A DNA stretch of 64,000 nt from Muricomes sp049840515 (GCA_049840515.1 JASGKW010000011.1:1-64000); one strand, 5' to 3'. Counted from the first letter of the stretch, positions 51,679 to 61,069 are shown. Made by a program: numbers and translations. The notes: generated by a model not told the origin, from the sequence alone.

Positions 51679-54075
51679 TTACTCCTGTTTGGTTTCGTCT
51701 AACTTGGTAGTCATAATGCTGTAAAGCTCAGTGTTTTTCGGGAATTTATCCACGAAAGGCAGAATGACATTGCCATAAAAGAGCAAGCCCTCGCCAACAC
51801 CGCTGCCTGTCACATAAGAGAGCTGATGAGGGGAAATGTTGAGCTGCTTGGCAAGTATTTGTCTATCGCCTGCTGCTTGGTTGAGCATATACACGAAGTC
51901 GGAGTTTTCAAAGATGTTCTCCACCTCTCGAGAGGATAACAGGTCTTTGATGTTCTGCGTAATGGCTGTGGGAATACCGCCCCATTTACGAAAGCGTTTC
52001 CAAATCTCCACCGAGTAGGCGGCGGTCTGTTCTTCTTTGAGCAGCAAATGAAACTCGTCCATATAGTAGCGGGTGGAGCGTTTCTCCGCACGGTTTATGG
52101 TTACTCTGTTCCAAACTTGGTCTTGGACGATGAGCATACCGAGCTTTTTAAGCTGCTTGCCCAACTCCTTAATATCGTAGCAGACAGTACGGTTTGTAAT
52201 ATCCACATTTGTCCTGTGGTTGAACACGCTAAGACTACCTGTGACATAGATTTCAAGAGCTGAACGGATATGCTTTGCTTCTTTTTCCTCTTGTCTGCCC
52301 AAAGCATCGTAGAGGTCACCCAAAATCGGCATTTTGGCAGGGTCGGGGTTAGCAAGGTATTCTGCATAAACGAGAGTAACACAGCGGTCAATAATAGATT
52401 TTTCCACAGGGGTCAATCCCTCTTTGCCGCCAACAATCAGCTCACACAAGGAGAGGATAAAATCGCTTTTTAGGGCGAGGGGGCTATCGTCCTCACTGTA
52501 ATTGAGGTTGATGTCCATAGGGTTGATATACTGGCTGCTTGTGGGCGATATTTTGATAACTTGTCCCTTGAGCCTTTGCACAAGGGAAAAATATTCGCCC
52601 TCGGGGTCGCACACGATGATGTCATCGGTGGTAATGAGAAATACATTGGTAATTTCTCGTTTAGCCGCAAAGGATTTACCACTGCCGGGTGTACCGAGGA
52701 TAAGCCCGTTTGGGTTTTTGAGCTGCTTGCGGTCTACCATGATGAGGTTGCTTGACAGAGCATTTAAGCCATAGTATAAGGCTTCGCTGCCCGATTGGAA
52801 AAGCTCCTGTGTGGTAAAAGGCACAAAAATAGCGGTGCTTGAGGTGGTCAAGCTCCGCTGTATGGGTACAAGATTTTTTCCGAGGGGTAAGGAAGTCATA
52901 AAGCCCTGCTCCTGCTGATAATCAAGCCTTATGAGGGTGCAGTTGTGCTTGTTGGCAATGCCGCTTGCTTGGAGCAGGATATTGTCCAGTTCCATTTTGC
53001 TGTCGGCGGTATTTAGCACAAGGAATGTGATTAAAAACATTCGCTCGTTGCGGCTTTGCAGGTCGGCAAGGAGCTTCTTTGCTTCACCGCCATAGGTAGC
53101 AAGGTCTGACGGAATGATGTCCATGTCATACCCTGCACGGACAGCCTTTTTCTGTTCCTCAATCTTCATTTTATCGAGGTCGGTAATCTTACGCTTAATG
53201 GTTTTGATTGCTTTCATTTGGTCTACCGACTGAATGTGCATGGTGACAATGAGGTTGCTCTCCATTTCCAAAAAGTCGGACAGCACACGGTCATTCAGCT
53301 CGGGGGCGAGTATCTGCAAAAAGGATACCGCACCGTATTTATCGCCTGTTCTGAATGTGCCTTTCTCCTTAAACTCAAAAGAGGACGGGGCAATAAAGTC
53401 TTTTGTACTAAGCCCCGAGGGGGCAAGCCATTTCCACTCAAAGGAGAACGGGTCATTGCCACTCATACGAAGAATGTTGTGCATGAGCTTTAACCTCTGC
53501 TTTCCGTCAAGGGAGGTGAGCTGCACACCCAATCGCTTAAATGCGTTCCACAGGTCATTTTCAATGCGTTCAAGACGGGGCTTGGCGATTTTGATATTCT
53601 CGGCTTCAATACCAAAGGTAAGGTATTTTGTTTTCACAAGTCCGTTGTTGCCCCTTGCGAGCTGATTGTGCAGCATCTCGCTGTACTCTGTTCGGATACT
53701 ATCGAAATCATCTGCCTGTGGAGCGATGAACACGCTTTTTTCAAAGTCCTTTGTATTTGCTGTGGTGTTTAAGAATGTGAGCTGAAATTTGATAGTGCTG
53801 TCAAAATAGTTGAGGAAGTCGCACCAACTTTCAAAGATAGCGGTCTTGTCCTCATTCTGTGCAATCTGATAATTGATGTCACCAAATTGCAGGGTTTTGG
53901 TGTAGAGCTTATCGCCCACATGACAAATACCATCGGGGAAGATATGACGGTAAGGGATACTGTCCTGTGCCGACTTTACTCCTTTGGGTTTATTATTCGC
54001 CCTTTGCACCGCACTTGCGATGTTTTGCTTTTCTGCCCGGGTGAGCTTTATGGGCTTCTTTTCGATTTTTGACAA
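51679..54075 (-). CDS. VirB4-type conjugation ATPase
   Basis: A 798-residue VirB4/TraE-like ATPase that powers the type IV secretion channel. Walker A LGTPGSGKSFAAKREI at about 460 and Walker B RYYMDEFHLLL at about 675; the N-terminal 300 residues hold the VirB4 docking domain. Its start overlaps the PrgI gene by 80 bp; no frame problem. One of the most reliable ICE landmarks here. Confidence 0.92.
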   Translation of the reverse strand: MSKIEKKPIKLTRAEKQNIASAVQRANNKPKGVKSAQDSIPYRHIFPDGICHVGDKLYTKTLQFGDINYQIAQNEDKTAIFESWCDFLNYFDSTIKFQLTFLNTTANTKDFEKSVFIAPQADDFDSIRTEYSEMLHNQLARGNNGLVKTKYLTFGIEAENIKIAKPRLERIENDLWNAFKRLGVQLTSLDGKQRLKLMHNILRMSGNDPFSFEWKWLAPSGLSTKDFIAPSSFEFKEKGTFRTGDKYGAVSFLQILAPELNDRVLSDFLEMESNLIVTMHIQSVDQMKAIKTIKRKITDLDKMKIEEQKKAVRAGYDMDIIPSDLATYGGEAKKLLADLQSRNERMFLITFLVLNTADSKMELDNILLQASGIANKHNCTLIRLDYQQEQGFMTSLPLGKNLVPIQRSLTTSSTAIFVPFTTQELFQSGSEALYYGLNALSSNLIMVDRKQLKNPNGLILGTPGSGKSFAAKREITNVFLITTDDIIVCDPEGEYFSLVQRLKGQVIKISPTSSQYINPMDINLNYSEDDSPLALKSDFILSLCELIVGGKEGLTPVEKSIIDRCVTLVYAEYLANPDPAKMPILGDLYDALGRQEEKEAKHIRSALEIYVTGSLSVFNHRTNVDITNRTVCYDIKELGKQLKKLGMLIVQDQVWNRVTINRAEKRSTRYYMDEFHLLLKEEQTAAYSVEIWKRFRKWGGIPTAITQNIKDLLSSREVENIFENSDFVYMLNQAAGDRQILAKQLNISPHQLSYVTGSGVGEGLLFYGNVILPFVDKFPKNTELYSIMTTKLDETKQE

Positions 54076-54271
54076 TTTGATTTACCTCCATGTCTAAGTG
54101 ATATTGCCTTTCTAATAGCGGATAGAAATTATCCGTCATGTAAGGTCTTTGTTTCGGGTTAAGAAAACGCACTGCCGCATAGTTCTTGAGGATTACCTCG
54201 AGGGGCTGACCGTGCTTTTCATACATGGCAAACATGAACAGCGGCAGCATGAGAAGCATCATTACAAGCAC
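53993..54271 (-). CDS. PrgI-family membrane protein, C-terminal part in shifted frame
   Basis: MLVMMLLMLPLFMFAMYEKH then GQPLEVILKNYAAVRFLNPK and a basic tail. This is the second half of a PrgI protein; the protein-like sequence extends upstream of this start (AFFILKDYIGTSPA) to the break at about 54,311-54,315, where a G seems to be missing (CCGCC for CCGGCC). PrgI proteins are inner-membrane VirB3-like channel parts. Confidence 0.7.
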   Translation of the reverse strand: MLVMMLLMLPLFMFAMYEKHGQPLEVILKNYAAVRFLNPKQRPYMTDNFYPLLERQYHLDMEVNQIVKNRKEAHKAHPGRKAKHRKCGAKGE

Positions 54272-54426
54272 CGCAGGGCTTGTGCCGATATAGTCCTTGA
54301 GAATGAAAAAGGCGGTAATCCTACCGCCAGTGCCGCCGAAAAACAGATAATTTGCCGTTTGGTAAGGTTTAGGGCAACCTTTGTTTTTACATTGCTTAAA
54401 TCTTTTGGGATTGGTACATAAGCCAT
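54262..54426 (-). CDS. PrgI-family membrane protein, N-terminal part
   Basis: ATG 54426 behind AGAAAGGAGG. AYVPIPKDLSNVKTKVALNL and TKRQIICFSAALAVGLP are the typical PrgI N-terminus and first membrane span. The frame then runs out at 54262 because of the frameshift at about 54,313. Confidence 0.7.
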   Translation of the reverse strand: MAYVPIPKDLSNVKTKVALNLTKRQIICFSAALAVGLPPFSFSRTISAQALRCL

Positions 54427-54460
54427 AAAATCCTCCTTTCTGCCTTGCTGTGCAAGGTCT

Positions 54461-55324
54461 TTAATGTGCTGAGAATATGCTCTTTGCCAATGTACCCGTC
54501 TTAAAGAGGGAGAAGCAGAGCAGTACCGTGTACATCATACAAGTCCAAATCGCTTTTATGGGGTCATCACCTGTTGCGATGGACTGAATAAGCACCGCAT
54601 AAATGCCAACGCACACCATGATAAGGAAACCTTGAAATGCGAGGGCAAGCAGAGCTTTGAGGTAGTTGTTTCCCATGTTCCACTCCTTGCTTGACATTGT
54701 AGCAATGGGAATTGCTCCAAGAGAGGTCATGAGGTAGATTTCAAGCATTCTTCCATACACGATAATGAAAATGCAAACGGATAATGCCCACATGATTATC
54801 CCCATAAAGAAACTTTGCAGATACAGCCCCAAGAGTGAGCCTATATCCATTTGTAGCAAGCTCTCACGCAAGGCATCTAAGGTTTCAACTCCTACTGCGG
54901 TATCTCCGATAATCACTCCTGCCGCATTGGATATAACCGACTGTGCCACATCAAATATGCCCATCATAATGGGGAATGTGTTTGTTACAAGTACCACGGC
55001 AATAAAGGTTTTCATCATCCACTTGAAAATGTCCGAGGGTGGAAAGTCGTGCATATTGTTTCTGTCAATGACCATTTGTATCAGCTCGTAGCACATCACA
55101 AAGGTCAGAATTATTCCGGCTATGGGCATGATAACGGTGTCCGATAAGTTCTCAATCATGGAGAAAACACCGCCATTCCATTGTGACGGTGTTTTTCCCA
55201 CATCTCCTGCAATCCTTGATACTTCCGAGTTGATGTTATCGAACAAGCCCGTTAGATTACCCATAATGCCGTCAACGAGCAGATTGGTTATCCACTCGTT
55301 GATTGCATCAATGATAAAATTCAT
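54461..55324 (-). CDS. VirB6/TrbL-type conjugation membrane protein
   Basis: A 287-residue protein with six membrane segments (e.g. IMPIAGIILTFVMCYELIQM, MKTFIAVVLVTNTFPIMMGI, LQSFFMGIIMWALSVCIFI, LLALAFQGFLIMVCVGIYA). The MLEIYLMTSLGAIPIATM segment is typical of ICE VirB6 proteins. It should form the inner-membrane pore of the secretion channel. A small hairpin CCTTGCTGTGCAAGG separates it from PrgI. It begins 11 bp after the Maff2 stop. Confidence 0.88.
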   Translation of the reverse strand: MNFIIDAINEWITNLLVDGIMGNLTGLFDNINSEVSRIAGDVGKTPSQWNGGVFSMIENLSDTVIMPIAGIILTFVMCYELIQMVIDRNNMHDFPPSDIFKWMMKTFIAVVLVTNTFPIMMGIFDVAQSVISNAAGVIIGDTAVGVETLDALRESLLQMDIGSLLGLYLQSFFMGIIMWALSVCIFIIVYGRMLEIYLMTSLGAIPIATMSSKEWNMGNNYLKALLALAFQGFLIMVCVGIYAVLIQSIATGDDPIKAIWTCMMYTVLLCFSLFKTGTLAKSIFSAH

Positions 55325-55335
55325 CGGCTGTTATC

Positions 55336-55548
55336 TTAAAACAATCCGCTGAGAAGTGGTACAAGGGTCATGCCAATCAGTGCTACGCCACCGCCTGCCA
55401 TGAGCTGCTTCATACCCTGTGATTTAGCACCGGGGTTATCGTTGCCGTACCCCTCAAGGAGATTGATAACTCCCCAAATTCCAAGTCCTGCTCCAAGAGC
55501 GATTACGAGTGTCTGCAATGCTGTTACTGCCTGATTAAAAAATTCCAT
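55336..55548 (-). CDS. Maff2 / VirB2-like small membrane protein
   Basis: A 70-residue protein, the Maff2 family: EFFNQAVTALQTLVIALGAG (helix 1), GVINLLEGYGNDNPGAKSQG (loop) and KQLMAGGGVALIGMTLVPLL (helix 2). Size and topology match a VirB2/pilin-like component. ATG 55548 follows AAAGGAG; the frame to 55614 lies in the leader hairpin. Confidence 0.85.
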   Translation of the reverse strand: MEFFNQAVTALQTLVIALGAGLGIWGVINLLEGYGNDNPGAKSQGMKQLMAGGGVALIGMTLVPLLSGLF

Positions 55549-55597
55549 AGTTTTTTTCTCCTTTAATTTTGTATTTGTTGGTTTGTGTTTTGGCAAT

Positions 55598-55624
55598 AAA
55601 AAAACGCTGTTCACTGACAGCGTT
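55598..55624 (-). terminator. attenuator-type hairpin before Maff2
   Basis: In minus-strand RNA, AACGCTGT / ACAGCGTT stem, T7 run and then ATTGCCAAAACAC, leading to the Maff2 ribosome site. Confidence 0.7.
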
Positions 55625-55702
55625 AAAAGACAACAATCATAGGCAACACCTCCTTTCCGTGTGGCTTGTGTATATAAAAACCACCACCGTGAACGGTAGT
55701 GT

Positions 55703-57493
55703 TTATTGCCCGTCTGAGGGCGGTGACTCGGTTGTTTCTTCCTCCTTGCTTAAATCGTAAACCTCATACACATCGTTCGCTTTGAGCTTTAGTTTTGTGG
55801 ATAAGAATTTCTCAATGTCAAAGGCATTTTTCTTGTCAAAGTCCGAGAGGTATTTGTAGCTCGGGTGCTTTGTAATATCGTACTTATCGCTGAAAAAGGG
55901 GCGAACACCTCTAAGCTGCAAAATACACTTTCCACCGTCCATGACAGATAGCTCGTCCATTGACATAAGCTCTTTTCCAAGCCGCTGATAATTGATACCG
56001 TAGCTCCTTTGGCTACCTCGGGTGTCGGAGGTATTGAACATATCAATGGTTTCTTTACCAAGGGTTTCTGTTAAATCCTTGAGGGTGGTTTTTTCCTTGC
56101 CACCGAGGAAAATCATGCTGTCACAGTTGCCGATAATGGTATCGGAATTGTCCTTGTAGAGTGCCTTGAGCTGTGATTGTGCCTGCAAAACAAGGCAAGC
56201 GGATATTTCACGACTGCGAATGGTTGCCATGAGCTTCTCAAGGTTTGGTATCTGCCCGATATTGGCACACTCGTCAATTAAGCACCGCACATGAACAGGC
56301 AAGCGACCGCCGTACACATCATCTGCTTTATCACAAAGCAAGTTAAATAACTGCGTGTAGCACATGGATACAAGGAAATTGAATGTTGCATCGGTGTCAC
56401 TGATGATGATAAAGAGTGCTGTTTTCCTATCTCCGAGGGTATCAAGCTCCAGTTCGTCATAAGCGGTCAGTTCTCTAAGCTCTTTAATATCAAAGGGAGC
56501 GAGCCTTGCACCACAGCTAATTAAAATCGACTTCGCTGTTTTGCCTGCGGCTAATTTGTACTTCTTATATTGCCTTACGGCAAAGTGCTGAGGGTCTTTT
56601 TCCTCGAGCCTATCAAACATCAAATCCACATTGTTTTTAAATTCCTCATCGTCCTCACGGACTTCACTGGCATTGATAAACTCAATCAGCGTTGTGAAAT
56701 TCTGCTCATCTTCGGGAGCTTCATAGTAGATATAGGCGATAAGGGCGGTATAGAGCAGGGTTTCCGCTTTCACCCAAAAATCATCGCCTGCCTTGCCCTC
56801 GCCTTTGGTGTTGGCAATGAGGGTGGTAACGAGCTTTAAAATATCCTTTTCACTTCTGATATAAGCAAAAGGATTGTAGTGCATGGATTTCTTGAAATTG
56901 ATAGTGTTGAGGATTTTTACCTTATAGCCCTCACGGAGCAGCAGTTTTCCGCACTCAATGACGATACTGCCTTTCGGGTCGGTCACTACATAGGAGCTGT
57001 GGCACTGCATGAGGTTCGGTTTGAGCCAAAATCTTGTTTTACCACTGCCCGAGCCGCCTACAATCAGCACATTTTTATTTCGTGCTGTCTTTGGGTCTTT
57101 GGGTCGGTTATTCATCGTCAGCCGTTCCGTTTGGGTGAGCAGTACATTGTTTTGGAATGTGGGGTCTATATATGGCTCAATATCTTTTGCGTTGCCCCAA
57201 CGGGCAGAGCCATACTCCACACCCTTACGGTACTTTTTTACATTCTTACTGCGAATATAGATTATCAACTTTAGTAATGCACCGATGGCAAGCCCGATGA
57301 GCAAGTCGGTGGGATAAAAGGACGGAAACGGTACTGCAAAAGCTCTCGATAAGCCCTCGCCCAAATTCAGTATCTTTTGCCCTAAATCAACACCGTTTGT
57401 GTACCGCCATGCTTCGGGCAGCTTTGTAAACAGCAGCCCCAACACAAGGTAGGGAATATTAAGGATAAGGAGCTTTTTCATTTTTTTACTCAT
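55703..57493 (-). CDS. VirD4-type coupling protein (TraG/TcpA)
   Basis: A 596-residue coupling ATPase linking relaxosome to channel. Two N-terminal membrane segments (LLILNIPYLVLGLLFTK; TDLLIGLAIGALLKLIIYI). Walker A IVGGSGSGKTRFWLKPN near 150; Walker B CLIDECANIGQIPNL near 415; the TATIRSREISACLVLQAQSQ segment follows. Intact. Overlaps the PcfB gene by 4 bp. Confidence 0.93.
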   Translation of the reverse strand: MSKKMKKLLILNIPYLVLGLLFTKLPEAWRYTNGVDLGQKILNLGEGLSRAFAVPFPSFYPTDLLIGLAIGALLKLIIYIRSKNVKKYRKGVEYGSARWGNAKDIEPYIDPTFQNNVLLTQTERLTMNNRPKDPKTARNKNVLIVGGSGSGKTRFWLKPNLMQCHSSYVVTDPKGSIVIECGKLLLREGYKVKILNTINFKKSMHYNPFAYIRSEKDILKLVTTLIANTKGEGKAGDDFWVKAETLLYTALIAYIYYEAPEDEQNFTTLIEFINASEVREDDEEFKNNVDLMFDRLEEKDPQHFAVRQYKKYKLAAGKTAKSILISCGARLAPFDIKELRELTAYDELELDTLGDRKTALFIIISDTDATFNFLVSMCYTQLFNLLCDKADDVYGGRLPVHVRCLIDECANIGQIPNLEKLMATIRSREISACLVLQAQSQLKALYKDNSDTIIGNCDSMIFLGGKEKTTLKDLTETLGKETIDMFNTSDTRGSQRSYGINYQRLGKELMSMDELSVMDGGKCILQLRGVRPFFSDKYDITKHPSYKYLSDFDKKNAFDIEKFLSTKLKLKANDVYEVYDLSKEEETTESPPSDGQ

Positions 57494-57966
57494 AGGCTCT
57501 GCTCCTTGTTTTTGTGTTTTACCTTATCCACAACGGTATTTTTCACAATCTGAGCCAACTTTCTAAGCTCTGCAAGCACAGACGGTCGAGCGGCCTTTTT
57601 CACCATATCTGCGGTATATTCCTTAAAGGCATTGGTAATGGCATCGGCATCTTTGCCTTTGAAAAAGACCACATATTTCGGCGGTACTTCGTGCTTATCT
57701 TTCATAACCGCAAAGTCCACACCGTACTTCTTTGCCACACGCTCAAAATCTTTGATGTTTTGGTCGGTGATTTCAATACTGTTCATACCTTGACCTTGCT
57801 CGGCAAGCTGTTTTACCGATTGTTTTCCCTGTGGGATATTGGGGTGGGTCTTTTTGTCTTTCAAATGTGCAAGCAGTTTTAGCATTGCCTTTTTCAGCTC
57901 TCTGCCTGTGAGCTTGCCTGCACTGATGACAAGAGCAACGGTTTTTTGTTCCACTTCTTCCTGCAT
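57490..57966 (-). CDS. PcfB-family (DUF3801) conjugation protein
   Basis: A 158-residue protein: VALVISAGKLTGRELKKAML, then EITDQNIKDFERVAKKYGVD and VVFFKGKDADAITNAFKEYT. PcfB of Enterococcus pheromone plasmids is in the relaxosome and bridges DNA to the coupling protein, consistent with the gene just upstream of VirD4. Start ATG 57966 behind AAAGGAGGG. Confidence 0.8.
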   Translation of the reverse strand: MQEEVEQKTVALVISAGKLTGRELKKAMLKLLAHLKDKKTHPNIPQGKQSVKQLAEQGQGMNSIEITDQNIKDFERVAKKYGVDFAVMKDKHEVPPKYVVFFKGKDADAITNAFKEYTADMVKKAARPSVLAELRKLAQIVKNTVVDKVKHKNKEQSL

Positions 57967-57999
57967 AAAAAATCCCTCCTTTCACGGTTTTTTCTGCGG

Positions 58000-58344
58000 T
58001 TATTCCTCTCTGCCTTGCCCCTTAACGGTTAAAATGCCCTCAAGGGTAGTTGCGGTGATATTCAGCCTTTGGGCGATAGCAATGTCGTTTTTCACATTTT
58101 CATCTACGATACTGCCGCACACCACAAGCACTCTCGCACGGCGTAGCATATCCCTTGCCATATCAATTCCGTCCTTATGCTCCTGCGGCACTCCGTCACA
58201 CAGAAACAGGGGAAGATACAGCGGTGGGCAAACAGGGGTATAGCCTGCTTCATAGAGCTTTCTGCAATATTTAGCTGCCGTTTCAGTTACTTCAAACTCG
58301 TTGTTACTCCAAGCGGCGGTAATATAAGCCATTGGTTTTCTCAT
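58000..58344 (-). CDS. small nucleoside 2-deoxyribosyltransferase/DUF4406-like protein
   Basis: A 114-residue Rossmann-like protein: MAYITAAWSNNEFEVTETA, EAGYTPVCPPLYLPLFL, then GIDMARDMLRRARVLVVCGS. The pattern (first strand, helix, VL-VCG at the end) resembles nucleoside deoxyribosyltransferase/SLOG-like nucleotide-binding proteins. Function in the ICE is unknown. Its ATG follows GAAAGGAG after an attenuator-like hairpin. Confidence 0.6.
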   Translation of the reverse strand: MRKPMAYITAAWSNNEFEVTETAAKYCRKLYEAGYTPVCPPLYLPLFLCDGVPQEHKDGIDMARDMLRRARVLVVCGSIVDENVKNDIAIAQRLNITATTLEGILTVKGQGREE

Positions 58345-58374
58345 TTTGAATTTCTCCTTTCATTTTTTGGCATG

Positions 58375-58410
58375 AAAAAAGGCACTCTGCAAATTTCTTT
58401 ACAAAGTGCC
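58375..58410 (-). terminator. hairpin between RepA-like gene and next gene
   Basis: In minus-strand RNA, GGCACTTTG...CAGAGTGCC stem then TTTTTT and CATGCC; directly follows the RepA-like stop. Confidence 0.75.
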
Positions 58411-59301
58411 TTAACGGTTAGGACTGTATAAATCGTGATTGACTAAAGCGGAGTAGTAGTTGTCTATGGTAGACGGGGCATTAAAAAGGGCGGCGAGCAA
58501 ATACCGCTTGATGTTCCGCACATAGGTGGTGTTTTTGTTTAAACAGTCAAACACATACTCAATGTGGGACGAGGTAATTCTCAGCATCTTGTCTTTCACA
58601 AGCCTTGCAGGGTAATCATCACCGGCAATGTTTATGGTGTCCTTTGTAGAACATAAGGTTTCGATGATGATGTCGGCTATTTCATCTAAACGCTCACGCA
58701 TACCGATACCGCCGTGCTGCTTAAAATGCCTGTATTCAATATTCTCATAGACCATTTCTTTTACTTCTTCGTAAGTTTCACATCCTATCTCATCATATCC
58801 CGTTTTCTTGCTCCCGTAGGGATTTGATTGATAAGGATTTGATGTTTCAGTAATGAATAAATCTTTTTTTGATTTATCAATAGTTTGTAGATAAGTATTT
58901 AATTGGTGGGGTTCTTCCTGTATTGGCATAGCCTGTGTTGGATTTTCCAGTATAGGGCTTTCCTGTGCAGGCAAGCCCTCGGCAGGGAATGTGTCACCGC
59001 CTATGTTTTGAGGATACTCACGGATTGTATATTCCGTAGTGGTGAGCTGTCCTCGGTCATTCCTGACACGCTGACGGTGCATATATCCTGTGGTTTCAAG
59101 CTCCTTAATCGCCCCGTTAATACTGTCTATGCCGTCTTTGCAGATATAGGAAAGCCCTTTTACGGTGTAATCCCAATCCTCGGGGAGCGACAGCATAAGG
59201 GATAACAAGCCTTTTGCTTTGAGCGACAAGCCTTTATTGCGTAAATGGTGGTTTGCCATGACGGTGTAATCCTTTGTTTTTTCTATTCTGCACACAGCCA
59301 T
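58411..59301 (-). CDS. RepA-like replication initiator / helix-turn-helix protein (DUF6017-type)
   Basis: A 296-residue protein. The N-terminus (FYVANHHLRNKGLSLKAKG-like: TVMANHHLRNKGLSLKAKGL, SLMLSLPEDWDYTVKGLSYI, GIDSINGAIKELETTGYMHR) is a winged helix as in ICE/plasmid RepA_N initiators. The middle is a Pro/Gln linker. The C-terminus (RMLRITSSHIEYVFDCLNKN-like helix) resembles DnaD/DUF6017. It sits next to parB/parA and likely starts or tunes ICE replication. Confidence 0.78.
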   Translation of the reverse strand: MAVCRIEKTKDYTVMANHHLRNKGLSLKAKGLLSLMLSLPEDWDYTVKGLSYICKDGIDSINGAIKELETTGYMHRQRVRNDRGQLTTTEYTIREYPQNIGGDTFPAEGLPAQESPILENPTQAMPIQEEPHQLNTYLQTIDKSKKDLFITETSNPYQSNPYGSKKTGYDEIGCETYEEVKEMVYENIEYRHFKQHGGIGMRERLDEIADIIIETLCSTKDTINIAGDDYPARLVKDKMLRITSSHIEYVFDCLNKNTTYVRNIKRYLLAALFNAPSTIDNYYSALVNHDLYSPNR

Positions 59302-59332
59302 TTCCTCACTTCCTTTCGGTGCTGTTTTTACC

Positions 59333-60262
59333 TTATCGCTCTTGGCTTTGAGTACGTTTCTTATGCCAACTCTCCAATAGTTTAAGTATGGTTTCTTCCA
59401 TTTTCTGCGGTGTATAGGACTTGGGAAAATACTTTCTGAGCTTATCGCTTGTAAGAGTTACCTTGTCGAGTTCGCCTTTCTTTTCCTCGCTCATAATGGC
59501 ACACATGGCTTCAAGGGTACATTTGCCCTCGGCACTAAACTTTTTAAGCCGCTGTGCCTGCGAAAGAGAGGGGGTAGCCTGTTCCATATCCATTGCTTCA
59601 AGCAAGTTGGTCTGTTCCTCGGGCTTTAGGTAGGACAGTTCCACAGCAGGGTTAAAGGCGATTTTCTTATCATCTACCATGTCTAAAAGCTCGGGAATAA
59701 GCTCGGTTAAGCGGATATAGCGTTGTATTTGTCTTGCACTGTCGGGGGCATTTTCACTAAGAATATTAACGCTTCTTAAATTGTTGCCAACTTGGCTACC
59801 ATTTTCTTTTGTGGGTCTGCCTGCCTTTCGTTTTATGGCATCTAACTTCATCTTATATGCAAAGGCTCGTTCACTCGGTAGGATGTTTTCTCTTTGCAGG
59901 TTGCTGTCAACCATAATGATGGTGGCGGCATCATCGTCAAGGTTACGGACAAGGACAGGCATAGTTTCAAGTCCTGCCAGTTCGCTTGCCCTGTGCCTGC
60001 GGTGTCCTGCCAAAAGTTCATAGCCGCCCTCATCACGGGGTCGGGCAATAGCAGGAACAAGCACACCGTATTTATTTATGCTTTCGGCGGTTTCTGCCAT
60101 TGCTTCATCGTCTTTTACTTTGAAAGGGTGGTCTTTGAATGGAAACAGCTCTGTCAAGGCTATATCCATAACTCTTTCTCTGCCTGCATCGGCTCGGCTT
60201 TCCTCGGTGGAAAACAAATCATCTACCGATGTCAGATTTATGTTTTTGGCGGAGCTTTTCAA
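59333..60262 (-). CDS. parB: ParB/Spo0J-family partition protein
   Basis: A 309-residue protein: ELFPFKDHPFKVKDDEAMA, the ParB box LAGHRRHRASELAGL (about 78-92), NLQRENILPSERAFAY, and a helix-turn-helix DSARQIQRYIRLTELIPELL. C-terminal dimerisation is weakly marked. It begins inside parA (44-bp overlap). It keeps the replicating circular form of the element stable. Confidence 0.88.
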   Translation of the reverse strand: MKSSAKNINLTSVDDLFSTEESRADAGRERVMDIALTELFPFKDHPFKVKDDEAMAETAESINKYGVLVPAIARPRDEGGYELLAGHRRHRASELAGLETMPVLVRNLDDDAATIIMVDSNLQRENILPSERAFAYKMKLDAIKRKAGRPTKENGSQVGNNLRSVNILSENAPDSARQIQRYIRLTELIPELLDMVDDKKIAFNPAVELSYLKPEEQTNLLEAMDMEQATPSLSQAQRLKKFSAEGKCTLEAMCAIMSEEKKGELDKVTLTSDKLRKYFPKSYTPQKMEETILKLLESWHKKRTQSQER

Positions 60263-61040
60263 TTTTCAACACCTCCTTTGTGAGTTCTCTGTAAGCATCT
60301 GCAACCTTGCCTTTGGGGTCATGGGCAAAAATGCTCTTGCCCTCGGCACTGATTTCGGCGGCTCGTACCGAATGGGGAATATCCGTGTTAAATATCTTGA
60401 CTTTACTGCCATAGGTATCTCGAAGCAGGGTGCTGATGTCCTTTGCGAAGTTCGTGCGGCTATCCACCATTGTCAGCAGAATACCGTCTATTTGCAGTTT
60501 GGGGTTAATCTGCTTGCGTACCTTGTTTATGGTTTGGAAAAGCTGTTCTAAGCCCTTTGCAGGGAGATACTGAGCCTGCACGGGGATAATTACACAGTCT
60601 GCCGCCGCCAGTGCATTGACGGTCAGCATACCAAGTGAGGGCTGCGTATCAAGCAGGATATATTGATAGTCCTTTTTCACCGTATCAAGGTACTGCTTCA
60701 AAATGGTTTCTCTGCTCATAGCGTTGATGAGAGATACCTCCATGCCCGATAGCTCAATGTTGGCAGGGAGCAAATCCACACCCTCGGGATGGGAGATGAT
60801 GCCCTCTTTGTGTTCTATGGGGCTGTCGGTAATTACCTTGCCCATGACGGTTGCAAGGGTGGTGGGGATATTGTCGGGCTGTGCGTGTCCTAAACTGATG
60901 GACAGTGAGCCTTGAGGGTCGCTGTCTACGATTAAAACCTTTTTGCCCTCCTGTGCCAGTCCTATGCCTAAGTTTGCACAAGTGGTTGTTTTGCCGACAC
61001 CGCCTTTTTGCATGGCGATGGCGATTACTTTTGCGTTCAA
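60219..61040 (-). CDS. parA: ParA/Soj-family partition ATPase
   Basis: A 273-residue ATPase: deviant Walker A MQKGGVGKTTTCANLGIGLA at 11-30, DPQGSLSISLGH, then LLDTQPSLGMLTVNAL. Start is TTG 61040 behind AAAGGAGGAAC. First gene of the right-end minus-strand operon (parA, parB, RepA-like). Confidence 0.9.
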   Translation of the reverse strand: MNAKVIAIAMQKGGVGKTTTCANLGIGLAQEGKKVLIVDSDPQGSLSISLGHAQPDNIPTTLATVMGKVITDSPIEHKEGIISHPEGVDLLPANIELSGMEVSLINAMSRETILKQYLDTVKKDYQYILLDTQPSLGMLTVNALAAADCVIIPVQAQYLPAKGLEQLFQTINKVRKQINPKLQIDGILLTMVDSRTNFAKDISTLLRDTYGSKVKIFNTDIPHSVRAAEISAEGKSIFAHDPKGKVADAYRELTKEVLKIEKLRQKHKSDIGR

Positions 61041-61069
61041 GTTTTGTTCCTCCTTTCGATTTTGGGCAT

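Noticed and set aside
54443..54457. CCTTGCTGTGCAAGG as a seventh attenuator
   Set aside because: Hairpin is short with no T run; does not match the other modules.
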